NCBI GenBank assembly: GCA_008477525.1
Contig: SPDT01000002.1
Coordinates: 2,046,001-2,110,000 of the forward strand
Source of the DNA: Hypomyces perniciosus
Taxonomy: Eukaryota > Ascomycota > Sordariomycetes > Hypocreales > Hypocreaceae
DNA: 64,000 nucleotides
Reading direction: 5' to 3'
Positions 21,194 to 31,904 of this stretch are shown here, piece after piece. Both the position numbers and the translations under genes were made by a program. Numbering within the stretch: the first letter of the stretch is position 1; each line of letters opens with the position of its first letter. The notes under the pieces are model-generated. The model did not search any database, had not been told where the DNA came from, and saw only the letters and a list, made by a program, of their open reading frames with translations.

Positions 21194-22710
21194 TAGATAT
21201 CAAGTGCGTTATACAGAATGGTGCGAACCTGTCTGCGAAGAATCGCAGTGGCGAGACTGCATTTTATATTGCAGTAAAATCAGAAAGCATTGATACAGCC
21301 AGGACCATTTTGGAGGGCGATTTGGATAAGGCTGATCTTCCGGACCTGAGACGTGATACACCGCTCTACCACGCTTGCAATCACAACAATAAAGAGATGG
21401 TCCAGTTGCTCCTCGAAAAACAAGGTAACCTGAGTCACGAATATTCACTAGGCTGGAGGCCGCTGCATGCCGCCGCCATAGACAGCAACATCGACGTCAT
21501 GAATCTGTTAATGCTGGTGCTGACCACGACGCCAGGAGTAATTACCAGCCCACCCCAGTCGTCTTGACATCTTAAGCCGGGCAGGAAGACGCGGTATACC
21601 TGAGTCTTGATAAATGCCAATGCAATCATTTCAACCGGATCTTCTACATTGCACTGTACCGCTCTAAACGGCTACCTGGAATGTGTGAAGTTGCTTGTCA
21701 AAACCAGAGCGGACTTCGACACCCCCAAGAAGAGTGATCTGATTCCACTGTACTCAGCTATCAGTAACTCTCACGACAATATCGTCAAGTACCTTGCCAA
21801 GCGCGGCACCAACGCCAAAGTTAACGGCTTAATCATTGGCAACTCACTACAAGCCGCTATCAATTCCAGGAACTTTGACCCCGGCAGGCCGTTGGTTCAG
21901 ACACTCGTAGCAGCCACGCCAAGATGACTCTAGCACGAGTCAGGTGCGGAATTTGTTCAAAGAGGTGTCGCTCTTCACACTTCAAAACCCAGCTACGTTT
22001 GTCTTTGAGTTTCCCGGAGAGACCCTACGACACACTATTTCCTCGGTTTGTCGTCAGGGCGCCCTGATGCTGATTGAGTCTAGCGCAAGCATTAAGCAGG
22101 CTGGAGGCGTATACCATGCCGTGCCGCGATTCAGTTGTTTACCATAGTTCTAAGAGGCGAACACCTTTGATGCCAATAGTGTATAGTGGGCGTCTCCTTC
22201 AATTTCGGCGCGGCATCTTCTATAGAACAAAACAACATTACAGTTGGGGACAGTGATCCAGTAATCATGTTTCACAGCCACATGATTGGCAAGGAGTGAG
22301 GTAAGCACCACTAGGCAGTCACCTTGGAACTTGGGGCTGGCATTGACCAAAATCCATATTTCGTGGAAGCGCTAGCAATTGGCAAAACTGAAATCACACT
22401 CAGCAACGGTCCATGTGTTATAGAATACAATGCCAGGGCTTCGAGTCGTTAAACCCCGAAGCAAGGACATGACTTCTTCAGGGAGTATATCAATATGCTT
22501 GAACACTTCAAGGTCCATGGCCCTGCTTTCCAGCACAGGTTCGTTCTTGTCACTTGAGGCTTCATGGAATCTGACGGTCTATTTGGCAGGCTTGCTAGCT
22601 TTCTTTAGTTTGTTCTGCTCCATGGCCTTGAAATTTTGTTGCGTCAAAATATTCTTTGAAATTATGGCAGCAATATTGTCGTCTTGCTCCGTGATCGTAG
22701 TTGGAAAATC
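21194..22710 (+). pseudogene. Ankyrin-repeat protein gene, decayed
   Basis: Successive plus-strand segments read as ankyrin repeats: NGANLSAKNRSGETAFYIAV, DTPLYHACNHNNKEMVQLLL, GWRPLHAAAIDSNIDVMNLL, and after a frame shift STLHCTALNGYLECVKLLV and LIPLYSAISNSHDNIVKYLA. A later section at 22321-22700 (LELGAGIDQNPYFVEALAIG, then HDFFREYINMLEHFKVHGPA and ILLRQNIL) carries TAA, TGA, TAG, TGA and TAA in one frame. Most are single C-to-T steps from Gln or Arg codons. Ankyrin repeats bind proteins; such genes are numerous and often decayed in Aspergillus. No intact start is seen, and frame shifts lie near 21510 and after 21927. Confidence 0.7.
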
Positions 22711-22909
22711 ACTATTTAATGGAACGGTTCAATATGGAAGCCCCGCCGGCCTTACCTGCAAGTATAGGACAGTACATATAAGCATTTATTAACCAAGGTA
22801 TAAATGTTATTGGGCAGGATATACAAGAATAGAAAACTCTCTACCAAGTCGCTGGTATCCGGAAAACTTCCTATCGAAGTTGAAGGCGTCTATGATCATG
22901 CTGTGCCTA

Positions 22910-23656
22910 TTATAGAGGACATATATAGTCCATCACGCTGCAAAGAAGGTGTGTTTCAACTCTGCATTCATCACCAGGTTGCCCAGGACCCCTAAATCCT
23001 GGTTGCAGCCATTGCCTAATGGTATCATCATCAACACCGCTAAAGTTGTGTTGGGCGATGATACCGAAAGCCGCCAAACAAGTAGTTGTAGATTCGCCCG
23101 GCTTAGAGGGTGGGAGATGGCTGCCGTTGTATTGGGTCACAAATGAAAGAGCAGCACTTTGCTTCCAAGTATCCGTTGTGGGCATTATGTGTAACCCTAG
23201 TGGCGACTTGATTGATTCTTCAACCGCCGTCTCTCTGGGTTCCATAATCGCAATGTCGTTTTCGCGGATTGCCCTCAGATCTTGCAGTGCGCAGGAAAAA
23301 GAAGCAGCTGGTCTGGTCCTCGGTTCAATTGGGGGTTCGCCGCAACGACTTCCCAAAATTTGTTGAGAGTTAATTGTAGGTTCCAAATTTGCTTCTGACT
23401 CATTAATGGTCGAATCGGAACTGAGCTCAGTGCTGTTTTGCAACCTTTCCACCTCTGCAGCAAGTTCTTCGATGCGGGCATGAGCAGCGAGAAGCTGACG
23501 CTGGGCCTCCGCCAACCTGATTTCGAGATCGGTAATATTTGCCTTAACTCGAGCACGATGCCGTCTCTGGTTGTTCCGCACACGGTTGGCTTTATGGTCG
23601 GGTGATTTCGAAGACCATTTGGTCATCATGGTTGGCGGTGGTGAGATTTTTTCCAT
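22910..23656 (-). CDS. bZIP transcription factor 1 of the arsenic cluster
   Basis: One exon of 248 codons on the minus strand. The basic region at about residues 22-38 contains NQRRHRARVK and the bZIP signature N-x7-R (Asn28, Arg36). A zipper follows with hydrophobic heptad positions Ile41, Leu48, Leu55, Ile62 and Val69. The C-terminal end (IRQWLQPGFRGPGQPGDECR, HLLCSVMD) is a conserved tail seen in fungal bZIP proteins. It is divergent from arsM with a 518-base shared upstream region, so it is a strong candidate for its regulator. In yeast the bZIP Yap8 senses arsenite through cysteines and activates ACR2/ACR3; here two Cys lie near the end (DECR and LLCS). Whether this one senses arsenic is inference. 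Confidence 0.82.
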   Translation of the reverse strand: MEKISPPPTMMTKWSSKSPDHKANRVRNNQRRHRARVKANITDLEIRLAEAQRQLLAAHARIEELAAEVERLQNSTELSSDSTINESEANLEPTINSQQILGSRCGEPPIEPRTRPAASFSCALQDLRAIRENDIAIMEPRETAVEESIKSPLGLHIMPTTDTWKQSAALSFVTQYNGSHLPPSKPGESTTTCLAAFGIIAQHNFSGVDDDTIRQWLQPGFRGPGQPGDECRVETHLLCSVMDYICPL

Positions 23657-24174
23657 GTTAGGAATCGTAAGCTTATGCCGCTACAGAAGACTCGACTCCA
23701 GATGGGGTTTAGGAGAGGTGTCCCGCAACGTATTGTTTCTAGGAAGTGATTAATGAAATCGAGTGAAACGATGAGAATTTCTAAGATCTCAGGCGTTCAG
23801 CGATATACAGATCTTCCCATCCAATGCATATTTGGCAAAGAAGCGATGACATATCGACCTCTTTCCCAAATGGGAGTAGCGGGGATGTTGCGTCACCGCC
23901 AAGAATCATGCTTGGAATTGTGCTTCTCAATCACCACCATTTCTATATTGGGCAATAGATGGATGACATACTCAAATGTGGGGAGCATTACTATCCGCAT
24001 CATAATCTTCCTCGGCGAAAACTATGAGCGCTCATCAGCTGTACCTGGAAAAATTGTCTATAAATTGGCATTCCTCTGACTTGGTGCATTTTTAATATTA
24101 CCACTCAGAAGGAAGTCATTATACATAAGCACTTTTTAGGACTCCCAGAATTTTCTGCTAAAAGCATCGCCACC
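23657..24174. promoter_or_regulatory. Divergent promoter region, bZIP 1 and arsM
   Basis: These 518 bases lie between the two divergent starts. Short open frames inside it have no protein features. The arsM start is preceded by GCCACC, a good Kozak context. No defined operator was identified. Confidence 0.6.
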
Positions 24175-25225
24175 ATGAATGCCCAAGACATCTACACCGA
24201 AGTCAGTAAACGTTACACGGCTGCTGCTAAAGGCGTAGACGCCCAATACGGACAATCTGTCGCAACGGCTTTTGGATACTCGGAACAGGACTTGGCTAGT
24301 ATTCCCAAAGATGCAAACTTGGGACTGAGCTGCGGTAATCCCCTCGCCATCGCGACACTCCGAGAGGTTCGTCGTGTTTGTTTCAGCTTACAAAAGATAT
24401 GGGGCCCATTAAATTAATACATCCCTAGGGTGAGACGGTTATTGATCTTGGCAGCGGTGCTGGGTTTGATATCTTCCAGGCTGCCAACAAGGTTGGGCCC
24501 AATGGGAAAGCCATTGGTGTGGACATGAACAAGGTGAACCTGCTCAGCTTACACCGGATTCAATTCCCTGACGAGAACAGGACATGCTCGCAAAAGCCGA
24601 AAATCTCAAGGCAATCTCCGGTAAAGCCAACACTGAATTTGTGGAATCGGAAATCACAAGAATTGCTCTTGGAGATGGCATCGCAGACTGCATTATTTCC
24701 AACTGTGTCGTCAACCTCGTACCCGAGGAAGAGAAGCAGTTGGTGTTCAGCGAGATGTTTCGCCTGCTGAAGCCCGGTGGGCGGGTTGCTATCTCCGATA
24801 TTCTCGCCAAAAGGCCCCTACCCGATAAGATTAAGAATAGCATTGCATTGTATGTGGGCTGCATTGCTGGGGCAAGTGAAGTGGCGGCCTATGAAGGATA
24901 TCTGAGAGAAGCCGGCTTCAAAGGTAAGGATGAACATGGGTCCTTGGAGACCTTCTTTCGCTGAGATCCTCGCGATAGACGTTCTAATTACGGATTCTGA
25001 CAACGACCTCAATGTCTATCGCATAACAACTCAAGATACCATGGGAGAATGCTGTGCCGACAACGAAGGATGCTGTGGCCCAAACAAGGATAATCTACAT
25101 GAGCTTCCGGACATTGACTTTAACGAGTGGACGGGTAAGTTAAAGGTCGGCTCTCCATTGTATGTACTACCCATGCTAACCATACTTCCTAAGCTTCATA
25201 CAAGATCTATGCTGTCAAGGCTTAG
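24175..25225 (+). CDS. arsM: Arsenite S-adenosylmethionine methyltransferase ArsM, five exons
   Basis: Exons 24175-24366, 24429-24533, 24581-24923, 24979-25134 and 25194-25225 give 275 residues; all introns are GT-AG and the joined frame is open. ArsM transfers methyl groups from SAM to As(III), giving mono-, di- and trimethylated arsenic in the cytosol. SAM motif I is [11 protein letters not shown] (about 68-78) and the [13 protein letters not shown] strand is at about 161-173. Three cysteines that would bind As(III) are in place: Cys53 (LGLSCGNP), Cys141 (SNCVVNLVP) and Cys193 (YVGCIAGA). Near the C-terminus is the Cys-rich [14 protein letters not shown], found in many ArsM proteins. The second intron is only 47 bases. 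The fourth exon start was chosen because only the acceptor at 24978 gives the family sequence [14 protein letters not shown]. It is followed in the same direction by arsH. Confidence 0.95.
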
Positions 25226-25966
25226 AAACACACGTGGGAAGAACCTGGAATCTTTCAGTGCCTTGTTGACGCAAGCATCCCGCTCTTCATGCCGTGTTCA
25301 GAGTAGAGTAGAGCAGCTACAGTTACTGAAGAAATCCTGTCAACCCCAAGATACGATTGGTACAAAGCGTCCAGATATTGTGCAAGCACCCCGACAGCTA
25401 ACATTTATCGATCCACGGCCGACAATATGTGGCATCATCTGTGACTCTATTACTCCGTAGAGCTTGTAATAATCCATGTTAGCAAGGAGAAGGATATATA
25501 GATATAACGCCAGGTAAGTGTGGAATTGGCATCTCACTACTCCGTATTCACAAGAGTCTGGCCGCATCCCCCTGGCCATACCACCCGCTGAGTGACATTG
25601 ATCACGGAGGTCATCGGCATCGAAACGAACGTCATTAGGCGCGTAAAACAGTTTCCCTTTGTCTCTTCGCGAAAATACACCCCGATGGTACCGGGTACAA
25701 TACGGTTCGCATGGCTTTTAGTTACAACATTTCGCGCTGGCTGTTTTTTTAACGGGGCGCCGATGTGTCACTCCTACACTACCATTGGCCAGTAACTTCA
25801 ACCCTGCTACAGGGACTCACATAGCCTAAGCTAAAGCAGGAAGACATGTGCCTGGCACCAGTAATTGATTTTCAATAAATAAAAGCTGATTCTACTCAAC
25901 TGAGTCAGTTTCTCTTGCAAGCTGCAGACCAGTACATTTACGTGGTATCACCAATTTAGGCGTGCG
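25226..25966. other. Intergenic region between arsM and arsH
   Basis: No gene. TACTCCGTA motifs occur at 25451-25459 and 25538-25546. The distal part presumably holds the arsH promoter. Confidence 0.5.
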
Positions 25967-27217
25967 ATGCGGCCAATGAACCGCATTCAGAAGGCATTGC
26001 TATTCTTCCCACAAATCTGTCGTTTGAAACAATCTGGGTCCAATCTCCATTCAGCACAACCTCGCCCGCTTCCATTCCGGACATTCCACGCCCGCACGAC
26101 CTCTGCACAGCGACTGCGCTACGGTCTCGCCATGAATGGACATGGGGACTTGAACAATTCCCATGCTTCACGAGAGGCAGTTGAGCTCACAGGTGATCCT
26201 GCCTATCGGCATCAATCCTTTGCGATTAAAGAGGAGGATGATAATGCTACTGTCCGGCGCATCTACCGACCCTTCCTCTTGCCCAATCTTCTTGTTGCCG
26301 ACGACTGGGTTGCGCAACTGGAGCTCAGTACGGGACTTCAGTTTGTAGAGTCCGAGCTGCTAAGCAGAAAGCGCGACCGTATCCGCATCCTCGTCCTTTA
26401 TGGCAGCTTGAGGAGTAGGTAAGTAGCATCAGTAGCTGGCCTATCCCAAGTCAGATTTCAAGGCTGTTGTAAGCCTTTGCTTACTAAATATGCTCATAGA
26501 TCCTACTCGCGCCTGCTGGCCTATGAAGCGGCTCGAATTCTCTTCCGCTTTGGCTGCGATGTCCGAGTCTACAACCCAGCTGGCCTGCCTCAGAAGGACG
26601 ACATACACCATGCTCATCCAAAGGTTCAGGAGCTCCGTGAGCTCAGCAAGTGGAGCGATGGCCACGTATGGGTCAGCCCTGAACAGCACGGAAATTTGGT
26701 ATGCCACACTACGTCTTACGCCTCACAAGTTGGCTACTAATCCATCACCTCGTAGACTAGCATTTTCAAGCAGCAAATTGACTGGATCCCGTTGTCGTCG
26801 GGGGCAGTTCGGCCGACCCAAGGTAGGACTCTAGCCATTGCTCAGGTCAGTGGTGGATCGCAGTCCTTCAACGCCGTGAACTCGCTGCGGATCCTCGGCC
26901 GCTGGATGCGTATGTTTGCAATTCCTAACCAGAGCTCTGTTCCAAAGGCGTACACGCAATTTACTCCCGAGGGGGAGGGCAGCCGCATGATCCCCGGGTC
27001 GAATCGCGACCGACTTGTCGACTGCATGGAGGAACTCGTCAAATATACTATTGTTATGCGACCTCATTTTGACCTATTCGGCGACCGCTTCAGCGAGAGG
27101 GAGGAACGCAGATTCAAGGAGTCCCAGGCAGAGGTTGAGAGGATGGCGACCAAGCTTGAGAATGTTACAAGTGATAAAAGCGGAGGATCAAAAGACCTGG
27201 AGAATGCAAATGAATAG
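25967..27217 (+). CDS. arsH: ArsH NADPH-dependent FMN reductase, three exons
   Basis: Exons 25967-26418, 26500-26698 and 26756-27217 give 370 residues. ArsH proteins are flavodoxin-like FMN reductases that oxidise trivalent organoarsenicals and reduce quinones with NADPH, protecting against methylarsenite and oxidative stress. The phosphate-binding loop is [20 protein letters not shown] (about 143-162). [40 protein letters not shown] and [16 protein letters not shown] are hallmark family stretches. The first 55 or so residues are an extra, Arg-rich, acid-poor leader that could be a mitochondrial presequence; an internal ATG at 26132 (MNGHGDL) would remove it. It follows arsM and fits its product: arsM makes methylarsenicals, arsH detoxifies the trivalent forms. 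Confidence 0.94.
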
Positions 27218-27718
27218 ACGAAGTGCAGTAAACAGGCGTTAGCATTGGATATCCGGCTGGATATCTTGCTGTTAGATTTCATAGACTGCGCTATTAGTAC
27301 GGAACGCCACCGCATCCTATCCAAAACTGCCGACAGTACCGCTATTGTAATATATAAACCTAAATGCATTGTAACGTTGGAGTCGGTTGCCCAGCGCGGC
27401 CAAACTGGGATTGCCGAGCTGCGCCATATCCCACTCCAAGGAAAAGGATCCCGCTGCTTGCACCATGACGGTATATAGTGCGGAGCAAGCTTCGGCGTTG
27501 CCTCTGTCAACAAAGATTGGTAGAATATAGAGTATTCCGCATTAGTCGACTATGTGGTTGAGACGGCACAGAGACAGAATAGGCTCAATGGATTTCGGAG
27601 TTCGTAGACGCGGCCTGGGTGAGATTCACAACCAATATATCAATGTAAAAGTTAGAAATGTTAGTAGTATATTGTAGCACAATATCTTGCCCTGGCCCGT
27701 TTATCATCTTGAACTTTA
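27218..27718. other. Intergenic region between convergent arsH and bZIP 2
   Basis: A 77-codon plus frame (27245-27478) has no recognisable features. Both neighbours end here, so only terminators are expected. Confidence 0.5.
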
Positions 27719-28645
27719 TTAGCCGAGCTCATCCATCAGACTAAAAATCATCGTGTTTTTAACAGAGCAACTGGTTGCTCCTATACAACCGAGAGCAGCA
27801 CGAGCCCGCACAGGGTCTGTCTTGCCATGAAGTTCGACGAGGATCGCCGCCGCCGTGTCACATGATGTCTCTAAGCCCTCCTTGCCGCCGGTATCTGCTG
27901 CCGAAGGCACTGGCGGACAAAAGCAATCAGATACTGGCGGAAGTATATCGTCTACCACGCCATAATTGAAGTATCTGATTTGCTCGAGGTTTCGATGATT
28001 GTCATGGTCTGACCCTCGACAGCACTCCCCCCCGTCATGCTGCAAGTGTGAACGGGTTTCGTCGAGGCTGAGCCCAGTGGCAGGTGCAATCCGCCCCTGC
28101 CTGGGAGGGACTATCTCTGACGTTGGCACTGAAATCCTCCGCCCGGCAGCAGCTATTGATATGGAGCGAGTTACAATCGAAGATGAAGAATCTTCGCACG
28201 GAGGGCGAGTATCCAGCATGTTGTGGGCCAACGTCATGCTTCCGGTCCGTTCAGAAGGTGAGAGGGCGCGTTTCTGACTTGTATACTTGTGGTTGATCGG
28301 GCCAGTTTTTGGCGTTTCACTGGCGGCATGCCCGGGCGATGCCAAATACTGGTCGATATCACCCTGGGAGACGCCGTGTAAGCTGAGCAAAGCCCGCAGG
28401 CGTTGGTTCTCGGCAACGACGGCCCTTGCCGCTGTTTGCATCTCTAATGATGCCGCAACACCTCGTCTCTTGTACTCGTCTAATTTTCGGGATAAGTCAA
28501 CGATGAGCTCTCTGCGCCGGGCTCGGGAGCGCCGCTGGCTTTCACGGTTTTGAGCATTTGAATCTGTCGTCTTGAATTATAGGCCGTGAGAGGCTGCTAG
28601 TCTGATGAATTGTGGTGGAGAAATTTACGTTACCTTCCTAGGCAT
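27719..28645 (-). CDS. bZIP transcription factor 2 of the arsenic cluster, two exons
   Basis: Exon 1 is only 12 bases (28645-28634, MPRK), followed by a 63-base intron (28633-28571, GTAACG to CAAG) and exon 2 at 28570-27719; 287 residues. The basic region is NAQNRESQRRSRARRREL with N-x7-R at Asn12 and Arg20. Heptad positions are Ile27, Leu34, Met48, Val55 and Leu62, and a long conserved helix follows (NQRLRALLSLHGVSQGDID). Cysteines are concentrated in GECCRGSD, DCFCPPVP and toward the C-terminus (TSCDTAAAIL, LGCIGATSC). This places the protein among fungal bZIPs of the arsenic/AP-1-like kind, but a direct match to Yap8 cannot be claimed. The cysteine pairs are a plausible metalloid sensor. 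Without the tiny first exon the start would be lost in the middle of the zipper. Confidence 0.82.
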
Positions 28646-29036
28646 CGTGCCAAACAATGCACTCTCTCTTCAAGCATCGATGTCTGATTCACGGGGGGTT
28701 GGGAACGGCGATGGATAGGCATGAATTTGAACATGTGGAACGATAGCTACCTTAGCTGTGGGCAGGGAGGCAAGGTCATAAGTACCTGCGTCCTGGTACG
28801 TACACAAGTTTCGCAAAGTGGAGCTGCCTGCCAGCCCAGCCCCCACATAGTGATAAACACGCCACGATTGAGACTTTTGAGGCTTTGCCGTATTATTTCA
28901 CAGCGCTGCTGAGCACCCAATGTACGAGCCGTATTGGCACTTACACCAAGAGTATAATCAAACAAGAAAGGATTTCAGACAGAGGAAAATCACGATGCGA
29001 ATTACAAGTCGAATTTTCAGGCTCAGTGAGGGAGCC
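28646..29036. other. Intergenic region between arsC and bZIP 2
   Basis: Lies upstream of bZIP 2 and downstream of arsC (both minus strand). Overlapping short frames here lack protein features. No defined site seen. Confidence 0.5.
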
Positions 29037-29766
29037 TCAGTTAGTTGGCCAAGCGGCAGCGTCATACTCATCCATCCACTCCACAAATTCGCCACCCGCC
29101 TGTGCCCAGCCCTTGATGCCTTCGTGGAGGATCACGCTCTCTATAACATCGCTGTCCCCGCAATCGATGATGTGGTCTTTGAGCCAACCAGCAGCTCTAG
29201 CACCGCGCCCTCGGGATGAGGCTACTAGCATGTTCAGCAACTAAGAGTAAGAGCGAGGAGACACAAGGAACCCTGTAACTCACAACAGTACCATACGACC
29301 TTGGGCACACCAGCAGCCCGTATCATGTTGTAAAAAGTCGGAATGGTTGGGTAAAGGCTTTGCGCCGGAAGGTTTATGGAGCCTCGAATTGTGCCACCCT
29401 AAGAGTTGGAGTATAAATGATCGCATCCAGGACAGAGCTGCCTTAGGGAATGGTCAACGGTTTGGGTAGACGTACCTCGTAGTCATTGCGCCGAAGATCA
29501 ACGAGCACAAAATCGCGGCCAGCAGTGCTCCCGCTCCTTTTGAGCAGTTTCAGTAGCTCCTCACGTGTCATTTTTTCTGGCTCTAGATGCCTCGGGGTAG
29601 GATATGCGGCGTGCCAAGGCGGAGGGCTGGTGAGACTTGGATCTTGTGGCATCGCGAATTTTGTGACAGTTGACGTTCTATAAAGATTTCTTGATTGCGC
29701 AAGGAGCAGCACTGCAGACTTTGGAAGAAAAAATCCGGCTGCAAATCTCGCACCAACTCTGAGCAT
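29037..29766 (-). CDS. arsC: Arsenate reductase, rhodanese/Cdc25-type, three exons
   Basis: Exons 29766-29476, 29398-29284 and 29221-29037 give 196 residues. This class (yeast Acr2p) reduces As(V) to As(III) with glutathione/glutaredoxin. The rhodanese domain has FVLVDLRRNDYEGGTIRGSI (about 86-105). The active-site loop is WYCSSSRGRGARAAGWL, with nucleophile Cys135 and Arg141 in the HCX5R-like C-x5-R arrangement, and a C-terminal GIKGWAQAGGEFVEW. The third exon start was chosen because only the acceptor at 29222 restores the loop. The N-terminal 40 residues (MLRVGARFAAGFFLPKSAVL) look like a mitochondrial presequence, although an internal Met is present just after (AMPQD). Divergent from acr3, whose substrate it makes. 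Confidence 0.93.
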
Positions 29767-30160
29767 GGCTATGGAGAGATATGGCTATAAATGGGATATT
29801 GGGCGACTTATAAGTTATTTGGGAGGGCATCCTAGTGTGTCACGATCCTATTATGATTGGCTAAAGCTACTACGGAGTACGGGCTTGGAAAAAGTCGTGG
29901 GATGTACTTCGTAGCCCCGTTATTCTGACTAAATTCCCGCCACTCCCTTGTCTTCTGGTGCATTCCTACCCCATGTGTCACGTCCTGATGGTGATTGGCT
30001 GCGCCGCCAATGCAAGACATTTCAGGTGGAGCTACATCTTTGGCATGCAAGTTTATATTTCAAAGCCCAAACTGCCTGCCGACCAGAACAGTCGAGAGCC
30101 CACAAACATACATGTTCAAACATGGCAGCATACACCTGATAGAACTTCTCCGCCACAATC
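29767..30160. promoter_or_regulatory. Divergent promoter region, arsC and acr3
   Basis: This 394-base spacer separates the two starts and allows co-regulation of the reduction and export steps. It contains TGTGTCACGATCCTATTATG and TGTGTCACGTCCTGATGGTG, two similar 20-mers near 29836 and 29975, both followed by ATTGGC (CCAAT inverse). They are candidate paired control sites. TACGGAGTA lies at 29871-29879. Confidence 0.6.
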
Positions 30161-31562
30161 ATGTCCGCAGAACCAAACTCCAAGGAATTCCCCGCGTCGT
30201 CTTCGGAAGAGCAACCAGATCGCGCCCCCATTGGCACTATTGATCTAGAGAGCCAACCTGAAAGAGATGGCGACGGCTCGAAAGACAGCAGTATATCAGC
30301 ATTCAAGGCGCTGGGATGGCTCGACCGCTTCCTTGCCCTGTGGATATTCCTTGCTATGGCCGTTGGCATCATTCTCGGCAATTGTGTACCCTCAACGGGC
30401 CCTGCTCTACAAAAGGGCAAGTTCGTCGGCGTATCGGTGCCAATCGGTGAGTACTTGCGTCCTAGCTCGAGTCTACCGTTATCTAGATACTTGGAGCTGA
30501 TTGCCTCTTAATTATAGCCGTGGGCCTCTTGGTCATGATGTACCCGATCCTGTGCAAGGTCCGATACGAGTCGCTGTACAAGCTCTTATCCCAGCGTGCT
30601 ATGTGGAAGCAGATACTTTTCAGCATTTTTGTAAACTGGGTCATTGCCCCGTTCCTTATGGTAACTTGACTCTTCACCCATACCTATGTCCACTATTAGG
30701 TATATAGCTGTATTGTATAATGCTGATTTATTTACCCAACTTGCTAGCTTGGCCTCGCCTGGGCCTTTTTGCCCGATAAGAGCGACCTGCGCATCGGTCT
30801 GATCCTTGTTGGGCTAGGGAGATGCATTGCAATGGTTCGAATAACCCACAGACCCCATCTGATTTTCCCAGCCAATGGGCATAGACTAAAATGTACGAAA
30901 CCTAGGTTCTCATCTGGAACGGCCTGGCTGGCGGCGATAACGAATACTGCGCCATCCTTGTTGCCATCAACTCCATCCTCCAGATTGTCATCTTTGCTCC
31001 CCTTGTCGTCCTCTTCATTCGCGTTATCAGTGAGGAGACGGGAGGCAGCGAAATTTCGTACGAGGTTGTCGCTACAAGCGTTGCGGTCTTCCTCGGCATT
31101 CCCCTAGCCGCCGCCATTATCACACGCGTCACTCTACGCATGATTGCTGGGCCTGCCTGGTACGAACGCGTATTTCTCCGATTCGCCGCGCCTTGGTCTT
31201 TGATTGGCCTACTATATACAATTCTAGTCCTCTTCGCGTCTCAGGGGCGACAGGTGGTCCATCAAGTGGTGTCTGTGATCCGCGTTGCAGCACCACTAGT
31301 CGTCTACTTTGTCTTAATCTTCTTTATTACGCTGCTTATTACGTATCGACTTGGTTTCAAGTATTCCTTCTGCGTAACACAGAGCTTCACTGCTTCTAGC
31401 AACAACTTCGAGCTAGCTATTGCCGTTGCTGTTGCCACTTTTGGACCAGATAGCGATCAGGCACTTGCGTCAACTGTAGGTCCGCTTATTGAGGTTCCCG
31501 TCCTTCTTGGCCTGGTGTACCTTATGCGCTTGATACGGAGGAGATGGAACTGGAAAGGTTGA
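30161..31562 (+). CDS. acr3: Arsenite efflux permease Acr3, four exons
   Basis: Exons 30161-30446, 30518-30660, 30748-30834 and 30906-31562 give 390 residues; all introns are GT-AG. Acr3 is a membrane antiporter of the BART superfamily with ten membrane helices that expels As(OH)3, normally from the plasma membrane. Visible hallmarks are WIFLAMAVGIILGNCVPS (helix 1), VPIAVGLLVMMYPILCKV, GLGRCIAMVLIWNGLAGGDN with the conserved Cys needed for transport, CAILVAINSILQIVIF, and SFTASSNNFELAIAVAVA and GPLIEVPVLLGLVYL near the end. The hydrophilic N-terminal tail of about 45 residues is Ser/Glu-rich. Length and motifs match the family, without stops. Paired with arsC. Confidence 0.95.
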
Positions 31563-31904
31563 GAGAACGAACATTTTGTCCAAGCTAACCTGAGAACCTT
31601 GGTATGGAGTTGTGTCTACTAGCACAATCTGGTCGGCAGCATAAGTGAGCGGGACGTGGAGTATAATAATTGACATTATAGTATTGAAACTGCACGATAC
31701 AACCGTATCAGCACCCAACAGCGGTTTATTAGAATCATATCCTTTTTCGTGATAGATAGTAGGCATAATTTGTCGTGTGGCATACTAGCGAAATGGAGTT
31801 CTTTCGTTGTTTCCAATGGCAGTACGCTCCCTGCCCAAAATGCATGATAGCAACCGAGATAAACAATAGTTTGCATTGACCAAAACTTGCCATGGCGTTC
31901 GTCG
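31563..31904. other. Intergenic region after acr3
   Basis: No gene. It ends at the left terminal repeat of the hAT element. Confidence 0.5.

Noticed and set aside
23753..24079. 108-codon frame between bZIP 1 and arsM
   Set aside because: Low-complexity translation without features, in a divergent promoter.
24519..24864. Frames on both strands overlapping arsM
   Set aside because: They cross an arsM intron/exon and are shadows of the conserved methyltransferase frame.
27245..27478. 77-codon plus frame after arsH
   Set aside because: No similarity to rhodanese or arsenic proteins that I can see; lies between convergent genes.
26831..27513. Minus-strand frames over arsH
   Set aside because: Shadows of the ArsH exon 3 frame, which has clear family motifs.
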